This document shows positions 44,870 through 55,031 of a stretch of DNA of 64,000 nucleotides, piece after piece. Within the stretch, counting starts at the first letter, position 1. Every line of letters begins with the position of its first letter. The stretch covers positions 7,197,518 to 7,261,517 of the forward strand of contig JANJXV010000043.1 in assembly GCA_024803745.1 (NCBI GenBank). Reading direction: 5' to 3'. A program made the position numbers and the translations under genes. This stretch comes from Megascapheus bottae (lineage: Eukaryota; Chordata; Mammalia; Rodentia; Geomyidae). The notes beneath the pieces were generated by a model that saw only the letters and a list, made by a program, of their open reading frames with translations, was not told where the DNA came from and searched no databases.

Positions 44870-45400
44870 ATATCCCTGAGCAAAAAAAGCTCAGGGACAG
44901 TGTCCAGAACTTGAGTTCATGAACCAGCACTGGTTCAAACAAACAAACAAACCACAAAAAGCACCCACCTTACTTTCATTAGTCAGGTACTAGAGGCTCA
45001 CCCCTGAGATCTGGGCATCTGACCAGCCCTGGTCTTTAACAAGCACTAGATCCTAGCCTGTGGGGTGGCTCAAGCCAGTAATCCTAGCTTCTCAAGGGGC
45101 TGAGATCTGTGGATCAAGGTCCAAACTCAGCCTGGGCACAAAAGGATTTGAGACTCTCATTTCCAATTTACCTCTAGAAAATGGCAAGTGGGGCTTTGGT
45201 AAATGGTGGGCAGTGGCCTTGAAGTGAAGAGCTCAGGGACAGCGCCCAAGCTGAGTTCACCCACCTTGACCCAAAAAGAAAAAAAGCCCTGGAGCCTATC
45301 TATAAAATAACTAAAAACAAAAGAGCTGGCCTTACATCATTAGCCTGAAGAGGTAAAAAAGCGTCTCCATTCTGAAGCACCAACTGTCTTATTGTTTATG
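44870..45400. repeat. Distal block of OR unit F, cut off by retroviruses
   Basis: Direct match to 2430-3000 of unit A, including the SINE (45056-45296) at the same point. It ends at the retroviral boundary 45405. The continuation of the unit resumes at 58175 ('gtaaaatatcc'), matching 3000 onward. Confidence 0.8.
45056..45296 (+). mobile_element. Composite B1/ID-like SINE, shared with unit A
   Basis: Same insertion point as 2634-2875, with the same truncations, so a shared ancestral insertion. Confidence 0.85.
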
Positions 45401-45405
45401 TAAAC

Positions 45406-45879
45406 TGTGAGTGACCCAAAAGTGCACCTAAATTAAAGAAACAGAATTGTGGTGCCATTAAGTCCCAGGAATTGAACTGTCTGTGTTAAAATTAACCAGA
45501 ACTCGTGTAAATTCAAGGGATGGCATTTGTTTTCCAAAGCAGAACTCTCACGTAAATTCAAGGGATGGAATTTGTTTTCTAAAACCATAAAACTACCCTT
45601 AGACAGCTAATTAGGACTCTACTGGTATAGGAATCCCCCTTAGCTCCAACTGCCCTGAACTGTCCCTAACCCCTACCTTAACTCATTCCAATAGCTGATT
45701 GCTGTGTTGATGTAAATCTGTGTAAATCTGTAGTCTTTGCCTTTAAAAGCCCTGTAGAAAAGCTGTTCAGGGCTTCCTCCTGGGCTCCTGCTGTATGGGA
45801 GTGTAGGACGGAGCCCAGAGCTAGCCCGCCTGAATAAAGCCTTGCTTTTGCATTTCGGAACTTTTTGGGACCCCTCCCA
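45406..45879 (+). mobile_element. LTR-like sequence at the left end of the ERV region
   Basis: Begins TGTGAGTGACCC after 'gtaaac' and ends near '...cctccca'. A TATA-like 'tttaaaagcc' (about 45741) precedes a poly(A) signal (aataaa, 45833-45838) by about 90 bases, as in an LTR. It contains a tandem pair 'gtaaattcaagggatgg' (about 45508 and 45550). It is not similar to the LTR at 57618-58174 or to the ERV-B LTRs. No primer binding site or gag follows; reverse transcriptase sequence starts within 10 bases. Confidence 0.65.
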
Positions 45880-45886
45880 AAGGGGG

Positions 45887-48253
45887 ATGCCCTGGATACC
45901 TGCCATTCCTAATGACCAATATCTCATAGTCATAGACATCAAAGGTGGTTTTTTCTCTATTCCTCTCCACCCGGAAGATACTGAGGAGTTTGCCCTCTCC
46001 CTTACTTCATTAAATTATAAAGACCCTGATTTGCATTTTGAATGAACAGTTCTACCTCAAGGTATGGCCAATAGCCCTCCTACATGTCAGGACTACATGT
46101 CTAGAGTCTTATCCCCTCTTAACGAGGAGACAGGCTCACTTTTCTATGTATATATGGGTGATATCATTAAGGAAAGCCCAGACACTCAGCATTTAGATTG
46201 TCTTTTTAATAAATGTCTCCAACTGTTAAAAGATAATGGCTTCCAAATTGCCCCAGAAAAAAATCCAAAAGATAACCCCCTTTAAAATCCTGGGATCTGT
46301 CCTAACACTGGATGTTGTGTCTCCTTTAAAACCCCCATTATCTATCCAAGACACTTACACCCTGCCCCAACTTCAAAAACTTCTTGGTGAAATTAATTGG
46401 ATGAGACCATGGATCCCCGCAACCACTGTAACCCTTACAACTCTTTTTGATCTCTTAAAGGGTCTTGATCTGACCTCCAGAGTAACATTGTCAGCTGATC
46501 ATAAAGAGGTTCTAAATAAAATTCAATTAGCTATTAATGAAGCAGCCTTAAAGAGGTATGATCCTGCTATGCACCTAATGCTCTATGTCCTATCAGGAGA
46601 GACCCTCTTTACTGCCCTTTTAGGCCAAGAAGGGGAACCTCTTCACTGGATTCACCTGTCAGTCGGAAGAACACCTAGAATTTACTCCATGATTGACCAG
46701 ATGGCAGATTGTATTGTCAAAGGACGAGATTTATCCACTCGTCTTTTTGGGAGTAAACTCCACTCTCTTATTGTCCCCTTTAGGATTAATGATTTCTCTT
46801 GGCTACAAAGAAATAATGCTAGACTAGCAATAGCCATGGAAGGCTTTCCAGGTAAAGTGGATTGTCATTATGGTCCCCATAAATGGATGAGTTCCTTTAG
46901 TCAGCTGGTGTGGCGACCTCCAAAACTTTTTCTAAGTGAAGCCGATCCCTCCTTCCTCACCGTATTCATGGATGGAGGCAAGAAGGGGGCTTCTGTTGTT
47001 ATTTTCTCCCCAGGTAAAGGCAATTCTTCTCCTGCTGTGACCCTGTCTCATGAAATACAGGGCTCAGCACAATTTAAGGAACTTTATGCTGTGGTCCTAG
47101 CTCTATCTGAGGTTACTGGTCCTCTTAACCTATTCTCAGATAGCCTTTATGTGGTCAGTTTGTTACCTAACCTCATAGAAGCTCATATTAAACTTGATAG
47201 TAACCCCATCACTCCTTCGATGATTCAAACTAGAAATTTGCTCAAACAAAGGATTGTGCCTATGTTTGTTCAACATCTGAGGGGGCATCAAAGCCTTCCA
47301 AGTATTTTGACCAAAGGCAATGCCCTGGCTGACCAGTTAGCCTCCAATCCTGAATGTTACATTTTGCAGGAGGCTATCTCTTTCCATCAGTTCACGCATG
47401 TCAACTGGAGGGGACTACAGCACTGATTTCCCCAAGTTGCTATTAAAGACCTAAAAAAGATTATTAGGGCCTGTAAGTCATGCCACCCTTTTGTACAGGT
47501 TCCACCGCTCCAAATGGGCAGCGTTAACCCTCGAAGCCTTAGGCCTAATAATCTGTGGCAAATGGATGTTACACATTTTCCCTTTTTTGTATAACTTAAA
47601 TACATTTTTTAACACTAGACACCTTTTCCCATGCCTGTTGGGTTACAGCCCATTCTGGGGAGAGAGCTAAACATGCTATCAGTCATTTTCTTCAATGTTT
47701 TGCTACTCTCGGATTGCCAGACCAAATAAAAACTGATAACGGTCCATGTTTTGTAAGCAAGTCTATTGATGACTTCTTTAAACAATGGCAAATTACCCAT
47801 ACTACTGGCATCCCTCATAATCCCAGAGGACAGGCAATAGTAAAAAGATATAACCATGTCCTTGAATCTCAATTAATAAAACAAAAAAGGAGAATACACT
47901 CCCCCCATGATCAGCTAAAGATGGCTTTGTTTACTCTCAATATTTTAAATTTTGCCAAAGGGGAACATCTCTCATCCTTCCAGAAACACTGGACAACCTC
48001 TATTCCCTATCGTACTGTCTATGTCCGGTGGAAGGACCCCCTTAATGGGGAGTGGAGGGGCCCAGATCCCCTCATTACAGCTGGAAGAGGATTTGGTTGT
48101 GTTTTCCTCACTAATGAAACAAAGCCAATTTGGGTCCCTGCAAGGGATCTTAAATATTGTCCCCAAATATGGAGGGACCCCAATAATACTGAGCAGGACC
48201 CAGAAGGCTCTCTGCCTCCTGAGGATATCTCTTTCTCTTCTTTTTCAGAATAA
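45887..48253 (+). pseudogene. ERV-A pol remnant (RT-RNase H-integrase)
   Basis: A betaretrovirus-like pol lacking its N-terminus. RT begins at IPAIPNDQYLIVIDIKGG. Further on are LPQGMANSPPTCQDYM and YVYMGDI, where the catalytic YMDD has Gly for Asp. Lesions: TGA at 46043-46045, a shift at the A-run near 46256, a TGA at 47424-47426, and a stop/shift near 47597. The RNase H acidic residues are visible (FMDGG, FKELYAV, FSDSLYVV, GNALADQLA). Integrase has CKSCH, WQMDVTH and KTDNGP, but the third catalytic Glu is Lys (GQAIVKRYN). The C-terminal domain (RWKDPLNGEWRGPDPLI) ends at 48253. gag, pro and the RT N-terminus are missing. Not functional. Confidence 0.92.
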
Positions 48254-48256
48254 ATA

Positions 48257-48502
48257 ATGGAACTTACAGTGCTGATCCTGTTTCTTCTTGGAGTCAAGAT
48301 ACCCATCATCAACTTCCTCTGGACTGGACTGCACAGATGGCTACCCTATGTCCTTCCATTTCTTGGTCCTGTACTCCTCTTGTTCTTACTTTTAACTTTT
48401 GGGCACTGTGTTATCAATAAGGTTACAATTCATTCCAAGCAGGATAGAATCCATTCAGTTGATGAACAAATCCATTCAGTAGATGAACGTACAGGTGCAT
48501 AA
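48257..48502 (+). pseudogene. ERV-A env remnant: signal-like start joined to TM anchor
   Basis: An 81-codon open frame. It begins with a hydrophobic, signal-peptide-like MELTVLILFLLGVK and passes straight to a segment homologous to the ERV-B transmembrane C-terminus (LWTGLHRWLPYVLPFLGP, then a Leu-rich anchor). The tail contains a tandem heptad RIHSVDE/QIHSVDE. The whole surface subunit and the TM ectodomain are absent, so it cannot mediate entry. The frame itself is clean. Whether it is expressed is unknown. Confidence 0.75.
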
Positions 48503-48591
48503 CCAGAGGCTTGCTACCGATGCCAATGACTCCTAAGACCAAGGAGAGCCCTATGACGAGGAAGGATCCCTCGACTCCCCTTAGATGTCTC

Positions 48592-48735
48592 CCCGACAGC
48601 CAATGATGGGTAAGACCTCTGGTGTGGGTACAACCTAAGGCAGGCCCGGGGGTGTTCTGTACTGTGGGACAGAAGGCCGCAGAGCACTCAATGATGGGTA
48701 AGATCCCCTGAAGGGGACAACCTAAGACAGGGGCT
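48592..48735 (+). promoter_or_regulatory. CTE-like RNA export element (ERV-A)
   Basis: Two copies of the signature: 'caatgatgggtaaga ... caacctaaggcaggc' (48600-48648) and 'caatgatgggtaaga ... caacctaagacaggg' (48690-48732). The second encloses a perfect hairpin tcccc-tgaa-gggga. The Mason-Pfizer monkey virus CTE, which recruits the host exporter NXF1/TAP to unspliced RNA, has the same duplicated 'caatgacgggtaag...aacctaagacagg' layout between env and the 3' LTR. The match is from memory; function is inferred. Confidence 0.8.
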
Positions 48736-48751
48736 TTGCGCGCTTGTCCCC

Positions 48752-49156
48752 TGTCAGAGACCAAGGAGTTAAACGGAACAAAGCAAAGACCCTCTAGCCT
48801 TGAGCAAACCGCACCTGGTTGAGTCATCTGCACAAAATACTTCTCGGAATAACCGCAGGTTGTGTCGCTTGGGTTAGCACAACGGCCAAAAGAATAGCCT
48901 GACCCACCCCTAACCTTGAGATTTCCCATTCTTGTTATCGCAAAAACTCTCCATCCCCCCCTCTATACTCCCTTCCTTACACTCAGGGTATATAAACCCT
49001 GCTTTACTTTTAATAAAAGAGACCTTGACGCGACCCAGACTGACTCTGTCTTTCTTTATGCACCTGGTCTCCTTCCTCTCTTTCCCCCATTGGTTTTCTT
49101 CTCTTAGGAGGTGCCTCCTCGAGCCTGACCAATAACTGAACCAGCGGGTCGGGTCA
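48752..49156 (+). repeat. ERV-B 5' LTR
   Basis: TG...CA, 405 bases, with TATA box tatataaa (48989-48996) and poly(A) signal aataaa (49012-49017). U3 drives transcription of the provirus. The short TATA to AATAAA spacing resembles other betaretroviral LTRs. Confidence 0.97.
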
Positions 49157-49158
49157 AG

Positions 49159-49176
49159 TGGCGCCCAACGTGGGGC
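49159..49176 (+). promoter_or_regulatory. Primer binding site, tRNA-Lys1,2 type
   Basis: TGGCGCCCAACGTGGGGC, two bases after the LTR. This is the sequence used by Mason-Pfizer-type viruses to prime with tRNA-Lys1,2, distinct from the Lys3 version. Confidence 0.93.
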
Positions 49177-49280
49177 TCGGGGTATGGTGACCTGCCGGAC
49201 GGCGCGGAAAATAGGAGCTCCGAACTATCCAGAGGTAGAGACGCCCCACCGCATCACTCGTGCACCGTGGGAGAGTCTTG

Positions 49281-49288
49281 AGGTAAGT
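49281..49288 (+). promoter_or_regulatory. ERV-B major 5' splice donor
   Basis: AG|GTAAGT, a near-perfect donor in the leader 25 bases before the gag ATG, as expected for the env messenger. Partner acceptor at 54970. Confidence 0.8.
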
Positions 49289-49306
49289 TCTGCCGTCCCA
49301 TGTACC

Positions 49307-51488
49307 ATGGGCAAAGCGTTATCAAAAGAGGTATTATTTATAAAAGAAATGAAAGAATCACTTAGGAAGAGAGGAATAAGAGTTAAAAAGAAAGATTTGG
49401 TAAAATTCTTTTGTTTTGTCGGAGAGAAGTGTCCGTGGTTGGTCTTGCATGGGCCAGATATCCATCCCCTCACCTGGAGTAAGGTAGGGAAGAATATCAA
49501 TGATTTACTCCGTCAGGGACAGGAAGTCCCCGAGGCCTTCTTTAGCTTCTATGGGGTTGTTAGAGACATCTTAAAGGACGCAGAGGAGGGAGGTGACAGT
49601 GCTCGCTTCCTAGTTTTAACAGAGGATTGCCTAACGGGGTCACGTTGTCCATCTCGTAAGAGCCAAAGCGATAATGAAAGTCCTATGGCCACTGACCTGC
49701 CGTCTGGCTCGCGTACCCCCTCTTTGATTGTTGAGCCTGTGCCCACAGGACACAGCTTGGCGCCACCTTTAGTCCCCGAAAAAGAGGAACAAATCCGACC
49801 CCTTTTAGAAGACAGCACCAAGGATAATACAAAAAAGAAAAATATGCCACTAAAACCTTATAAAAATATCTATCCTATTATTCCTAAGACTTCTCCTGAT
49901 AGTGGTGGACTCGATCCCTCCTCTGAGGTGGAACTAGAGGAGGAGGCAGCGCAGTATGAGGAAGAAAAGTATGGCCCTTTTCCTCTCCCCCAAGTTTTTG
50001 CAGCTACACAGACTCCGGAAACAAGGGCCCTTCACTGGCCCTCCTCTCCCCCTTATCCAGACCCTCCTCTCCCATCAGCCCTACCGCAGGAATCATTCTC
50101 TGTTCCTCCGGAGATGCAAGGCCTCCTTAAAACCAAAGACTCTCTCTTAAAACAAGTAACAGAATTAAAAAACGTTCTTCACTTGAAAAGAGAATTAAAG
50201 GACCTCACTTTACAAACTCATAACTTACAAATGGATCTTGTTGGGGAAACTCTAACTACCTCCCACGCCTCGGGTAATAAGCCCATTAAAACTCCCTTGG
50301 CCTCAAAGAGCCGCAATAATAGACTCAAATCCGGAGCGCAAACTGTTTCCCTCTCCCTCCCCGTAATTACTCGCTCTACCTCCCGGTCTCGGGAAAGGGA
50401 GGAAGAAGAGGAGGCTGACACCACCAGGAGGCAGGAGGAAGGACAAAACTTAAATTCCTCTGCATCCGAGGAGGAGGGGGGTGATCAGGAAGAGGCAAGG
50501 GAAAGATCTCAAATTACATATAAAAAATTAAAATTTAAACAAATTAAAGAACTACATTCGGCTGTCAAGAATTGTGGAATTAATGCCCCTTTTACTTTAA
50601 CAGTACTGGAGGGCCTCGGGGGTGAGGGACATTTATTACCTCATGAGTGGCATAAAATTGTACAATCTGTTTTAACCAGGAGTCAATATTTAACCTGGAA
50701 AGCTGAATTTATAGAGAAGGCAGAAAATCAAGTCATTACCAATAAAAAACACACAAATGGCTTCTTGGTCCTCTGATAAAATTTCAGGAAGGGGCAAATT
50801 TGCCTCGGAGGAAAAACAACAAAGACTCCCTGCAGGAATATTAATCCAGACTGCCCAGGCCGCCCTGGCTGCCTGGAGAGCCGTGCCCGCTGCAGGAGCA
50901 GTTACCACCTCTCTTTCCAGGGTAGTACAAGGCAATAATGAACCATATTCTCAATTTGTTGCCAGATTGTTGGAAGCAGCCGAAAGAATATTAGGTGAGA
51001 TAGATACAGATAATATTATAGTTAGACAGTTGGCCATAGAAAATGCTAATGCAGCCTGTAAAGCTGCTTTAAGAGGCAAAACAAAGATCCTAGACTTAAA
51101 TGGTATGATTAAAATTTGTAATGATGTGGATTCCTTTGAATATAAAATGTCTGAATCTATTAATTTGGCCATTGGAGCCATACTTCAGAACCAGACTCCG
51201 CCTTCAGGAAAACTAGGAAAAATATCTAGCCCTAAAAACTGTTTTAAATGTGGACAAATCAGAGATTTTGCTAGAGAATGCCCTGGAACTATTAAGCAAC
51301 CTAACGTTCCTGGGGCTATTCCCCTCCCCCCTCCTCCTGGCCTTTGTCCTAAATGTAAAAGAAGCCATCACTGGGCTAGAGAGTGCCGGTCCAAGACCGA
51401 TATAAATGGCCAGCCTTTGTCTGCGGTCTCGGGAAATGGGCTACGGGCCCCAGCACGGGGCCTACCTACCCACCACGACGACCAATGA
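49307..51488 (+). pseudogene. ERV-B gag, one frameshift
   Basis: Gag assembles the particle. The ATG at 49307 (accATGG) opens MGKALSKE, a myristoylation signal, and a p10-like matrix (KKKDLVKFFCFV, CPWLVLHGPDI). An acidic, Pro-rich middle region and a Lys/Glu/Arg-rich stretch follow. The capsid N-domain has ELHSAVKNCGINAPFTL. The frame closes at 50776. The capsid C-domain continues in the +1 frame from about 50750 (RLLEAAERILGE, ENANAACKAALR), consistent with one extra base in the A6 run 50744-50749. Nucleocapsid knuckle 1 (CFKCGQIRDFAREC) has Asp for the zinc-binding His; knuckle 2 (CPKCKRSHHWAREC) is intact. The upstream in-frame extension to 49184 is leader, not gag. Confidence 0.93.
51431..51462 (+). 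promoter_or_regulatory. Probable gag-pro -1 ribosomal frameshift signal
   Basis: GGGAAAT in the correct phase of the gag frame (G GGA AAT at 51431-51437), an 8-base spacer, then a 6-base GC stem GGCCCC/GGGGCC (51446-51451 with 51457-51462) around AGCAC. Mason-Pfizer-type viruses use GGGAAAC followed by a GC-rich pseudoknot at this junction. Confidence 0.75.
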
Positions 51489-52373
51489 CCCTTCCCGCCC
51501 AAAATATGCCTCTAATGCAAACATCGCTGACTCAGACTTGTTCCGAGCCACTGCTGGCAGCTCAGGACTGGACCTCTGTTCCTCCACCACCAGAATTATA
51601 ACCCCAGAAGAAGGAACAGTTGTAATAAATTCTGGAAAGTTCGCCCCCCCCCCCCCCGCCGGGAATGTTTTTTTCTTATTATAGGCCGAGCTTCAAGCTC
51701 ACTGCAAGGACTCTCCGTCATCCCCTCGGTAATTGACAATGATTATTCAGGGGAATTAAAAATTTTAGTGCATGCCTCTCAAGGCCCTCTTACCATTTCA
51801 GCGGGCCAACGCATCGCCCAAGCCCTCCCTCTTCCGGTAATAGGACAATTCCCATATAAACATCCCCAACGTGGCAATTGTACCCCAGGATCAACAGATG
51901 TATTCTGGGTACATCAATTGACGAAATCTCAACCAACCTTAAAGCTTTTTTTGGAAGGAAAACAATTCCTGGGCCTTTTAGATACAGGGGCCGATGCTAC
52001 TGTCATTGCAAAACAACATTGGCCTATCTCTTGGACTCTGGAACCCACCACTACCCACTTGCAAGGTATTGAGCAGATGCGAAATACACTGCAGAGTTCT
52101 AAAATATTAACATGGATGGACCCTGAGGGAAACACTGGGACAGTTAAACCTTTCGTTGTGGAAGGACTCCCTGTAAATTTGTGGGGAAGAGATATAATGA
52201 CCCAAATGGGAATTATCATGTTCAGTCCTAATGAGACTGTGACTAACATAATGCTTAAGTCTGGATATTTGCCAGGAAAAGGGCTGGGAAAGCATGAGCA
52301 AGGAATTAGTCACCCAATTATACCCACCCCTAAATGGGATAGAAAAGGTCTTGGGACCGACCTTTTTTCCTAA
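51438..52373 (+). pseudogene. ERV-B pro: dUTPase, aspartic protease, G-patch
   Basis: The N-terminal part is a dUTPase (ATAGSSGLDLCSSTT, then VIDNDYSGELKILV and GQRIAQALPLPV), an enzyme that lowers dUTP during DNA synthesis. The retroviral protease follows (LLDTGADATVI, catalytic Asp intact) and then a G-patch domain (SGYLPGKGLGKHEQGISH), the standard betaretroviral order. Lesions: the frame reached by a -1 slip is not the one encoding the dUTPase, so one indel lies at about 51440-51510. A second change of frame occurs at the C14 (51644-51657) or T7 (51668-51674) run. From about 51675 to 52373 the frame is clean. Confidence 0.9.
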
Positions 52374-54948
52374 AGACCACTGCTCTCCCTGCGCTCCAAG
52401 CTGATAAAATAACTTGGAAATCTGACAATCCGGTTTGGATAGACCAGTGATCCATGCCTCAAGAAAAGGTTCAGGCTGTTCTTCAGTTGGTGCAGGAACA
52501 ATTAGAGCAGGGACATCTTGAACCTTCTACCTCTCCCTGTAATACTCCCATATTTGTTATAAAAAAGAAAAATGGGAGTTGGAGGTTACTACAGGATCTA
52601 AGGGAAATTAATAAAAACCATGGCACCCATGGGAGCCCTATCACCTGGACTGCCCTCTTTCACGGCTATCCCTAAGGGATTCTTTAAAATTGTAATAGAT
52701 ATAAAAGACTGTTTTTTTTTCTCCATTCCCCTCGATCCTGGAGATTGTAAAAGATTTGCCTTCTCCATCCCCGTGGTGAATCATAAAGGCCCTAACCCCC
52801 GCTTTCAATGGCGAGTACTCCCACAGGGCATGGCCAATTCGCCTACACTTTGTCAAAAATTTGTGGCTCAATCCATAGACCCAATTCGTGTTCAATACCC
52901 TCATAGATATATTATACATTATATGGATGATCTATTAATTGCCGCCAAAGAAGAAACGGAGGCGCATCAAGTGACTCAAAAAATAATAATTACTTTACAA
53001 GATAGAGGATTTTTTATATCCCCAGAAAAAATTCAAACCTGCTATCCCTTTTTATTTTTAGGATTTCAATTAGAACCCAACTTAATTTATTCGCAAAAAA
53101 TTAAAATTAAAAGGATAAATTAGTTTGCCTAAATGATTTTGAAAAACTTCTAGAGACATTAATTGGCTACGCCCTTATCTTAAATTAACAACAGGAGAAT
53201 TAAAACCCTTGTTTAATATTTTACAGGGAAATTCTGATCCCACGTCCCCAAGAAAAATTACTCCAGAGGCTGAAAAGGCCTTAATAAAATTAGAAGCAGC
53301 TATTACCCAACAAAATATAGGCTATTTTGACCCCAGTTTGCCTCTTTATTTAATTATATTTGCCACCGAATTCACCCCCACTGGTCTACTATGGCAGAGA
53401 GCAGTACCCCTATTTTGGGTACATGCTTCTGCCTCTCAATCTAAAGTATTACCCCCCTACCCCCTTTAAATATCTCAACTTATCTTTATATGATTAAAAA
53501 TTTCACTCAGGTATTTTGGAAAAGATCCCGATATCATAATTACCCCTTACTCTAAGGAGCAAATTAGTTGGCTGCAACAAAGACAAGATAATTGGGCTGT
53601 GTTATGCACTGGGTTCCGGGGTAGTTTTGATACTCACATGCCCAGCGATAGACTTATTCAATTCCTTAATATTACTCCTTTCGTTTTTCTAAAAAATACC
53701 TTAATAAAGCCCGTCCCCAATACTTTGAACATCTTAATTGATGGATCAAAAAATGGAAAAGCTTCATATGTTATCGATAATGTTCCTCACTTTGTAAATA
53801 CTTCCTTTAAATCTGCTCAGTTAGTAGAATTATTTGCTGCACTTTGTGTTTTTTGGTTGTTAAAGACCCACCCTTTTAATCTGTTTTTGGATAGCCATTA
53901 TGTTGTCAGAGCTTTACAAGTTTTAGAAATGGTTCCGGTTATTCAACCTACTACACCTACTTTTCAATTATTTTTTGAATTACAGAAACTTATTAGACAA
54001 CGTTCATACCCCTTTTTGTAGGACATATTCGTGCTCATTGTGGCCTACCTGGGCCGCTAACCCGAGGCAATGAATTAGCTGACTTGGCAACCCAAATAGT
54101 TACCTTATCTCAAACAGTTGATCCGGTGACCCTTGCACAAGAGGCCATGCTGTTCGCCACCTTAATGCTCATACCCTGCGCTTAAAATTTAAAATTACTA
54201 GAGAACAGGCAAGACAAATTGTTAAAAACTGCAAAAATTGCCTAACCCTGCTCCCTGAACCCCATGTAGGTGTAAACCCCAGAGGGCTCATACCTGGACA
54301 ACTTTGGCAAATGGATGTTACTCATGTCCCCTCCTTTGGAAGGTTAAAATATGTACATGTTACCATTGATAACTTTAGTGGATTTATTTGTGCCTCCGCT
54401 CATTTAGGGGAGGCCACAAAAGATGTTATAAACCATCTCCTATATGTTTTTTCTGTCATGGGACAACCCCAAACTATAAAGACGGATAATGGGCCCGGAT
54501 ATACCAGTCAAAGGTTCAAACAATTTTGCCCCAAATGAGCATAAAACATATTACTGGAATCCCCTACAACCCCCAAGGACAAGGAATAGTGGAAAGGGCT
54601 CATCAGACTTTAAAAAACACCCTCATTAAACTTGCATCACAAGAGACATTATATTCCCTTAAAGGAAACTATAAGACTTTACTATTACATGCTCTCTTTG
54701 TCTTAAACTTTTTAACTCTTGACGCTAATGGCAAATCTGCTGCAGAACGCCTTTGGCATCCCACCATACAAACAGACTACACCCAGGCCCTATGGAAAGA
54801 CCCACTGATGGGAAAATGGAATGGCCCTGACCCAGTCATTATCTGGGGAAAAGGATCAGCTTGCATTTATAATTCTAAAGAAGGGGGAGCTAGGTGGTTA
54901 CCTGAAAGACTAATAAAACCGTATAATAAATCCAGGGACCCTCCCTGA
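52373..54948 (+). pseudogene. ERV-B pol: RT, RNase H, integrase, several lesions
   Basis: RT: TALPALQADKITWKS, then TGA at 52448-52450 in place of a Trp codon. [19 protein letters not shown] follows, with a shift near 52612 and a frame with LPQGMANSPTLCQ and YIIHYMDDLL (catalytic). There is an extra Phe codon in the T-run at 52712, and a shift near 53110. The connection region has in-frame stops near 53467-53500. RNase H: LIDGSKNG, VELFAALCV, FLDSHYVV, a shift at 54017, then NELADLAT. Integrase: a lost base near 54147, CKNC zinc ligands, WQMDVTH, KTDNGP, a shift near 54530, and GQGIVERAH (D,D,E all present). The C-terminal domain has WKDPLMGKWNGPDPVI and ends at 54948. The active-site residues survive although the frame is broken. 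Confidence 0.93.
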
Positions 54949-54950
54949 GA

Positions 54951-54970
54951 AAGTTTTTCTCTTCTTCTAG
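54951..54970 (+). promoter_or_regulatory. ERV-B env 3' splice acceptor
   Basis: A pyrimidine run 'tttttctcttcttctag' ends at 54970, between the pol stop and the env ATG. It pairs logically with the leader donor at 49282 to make spliced env RNA. Confidence 0.8.
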
Positions 54971-55031
54971 GATCCACGGCGCTGCAGAGTCTCAATAACT
55001 CGTGACCATTCCTGTAATTGGTAAGATAAAG

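Noticed and set aside
48419..48500. Short tandem heptad at the end of the ERV-A env remnant as a functional domain
   Set aside because: Two 21-base copies are easily explained by slippage; no known domain.
49184..49306. N-terminal extension of gag
   Set aside because: It is leader sequence containing the splice donor. The ATG at 49307 has a good context and a myristoylation motif, so it is the start.
50743..50750. AAAAAAC in gag as a programmed frameshift site
   Set aside because: It is not in the required phase (frame reads AAA AAA C), and the following frame is +1 rather than -1. It looks like an indel.
52362..52373. CTTTTTTCC as the pro-pol slippery site
   Set aside because: The -1 re-pairing in the A-site is poor in this phase and no downstream structure was evident, so the pro-pol signal was left unassigned.
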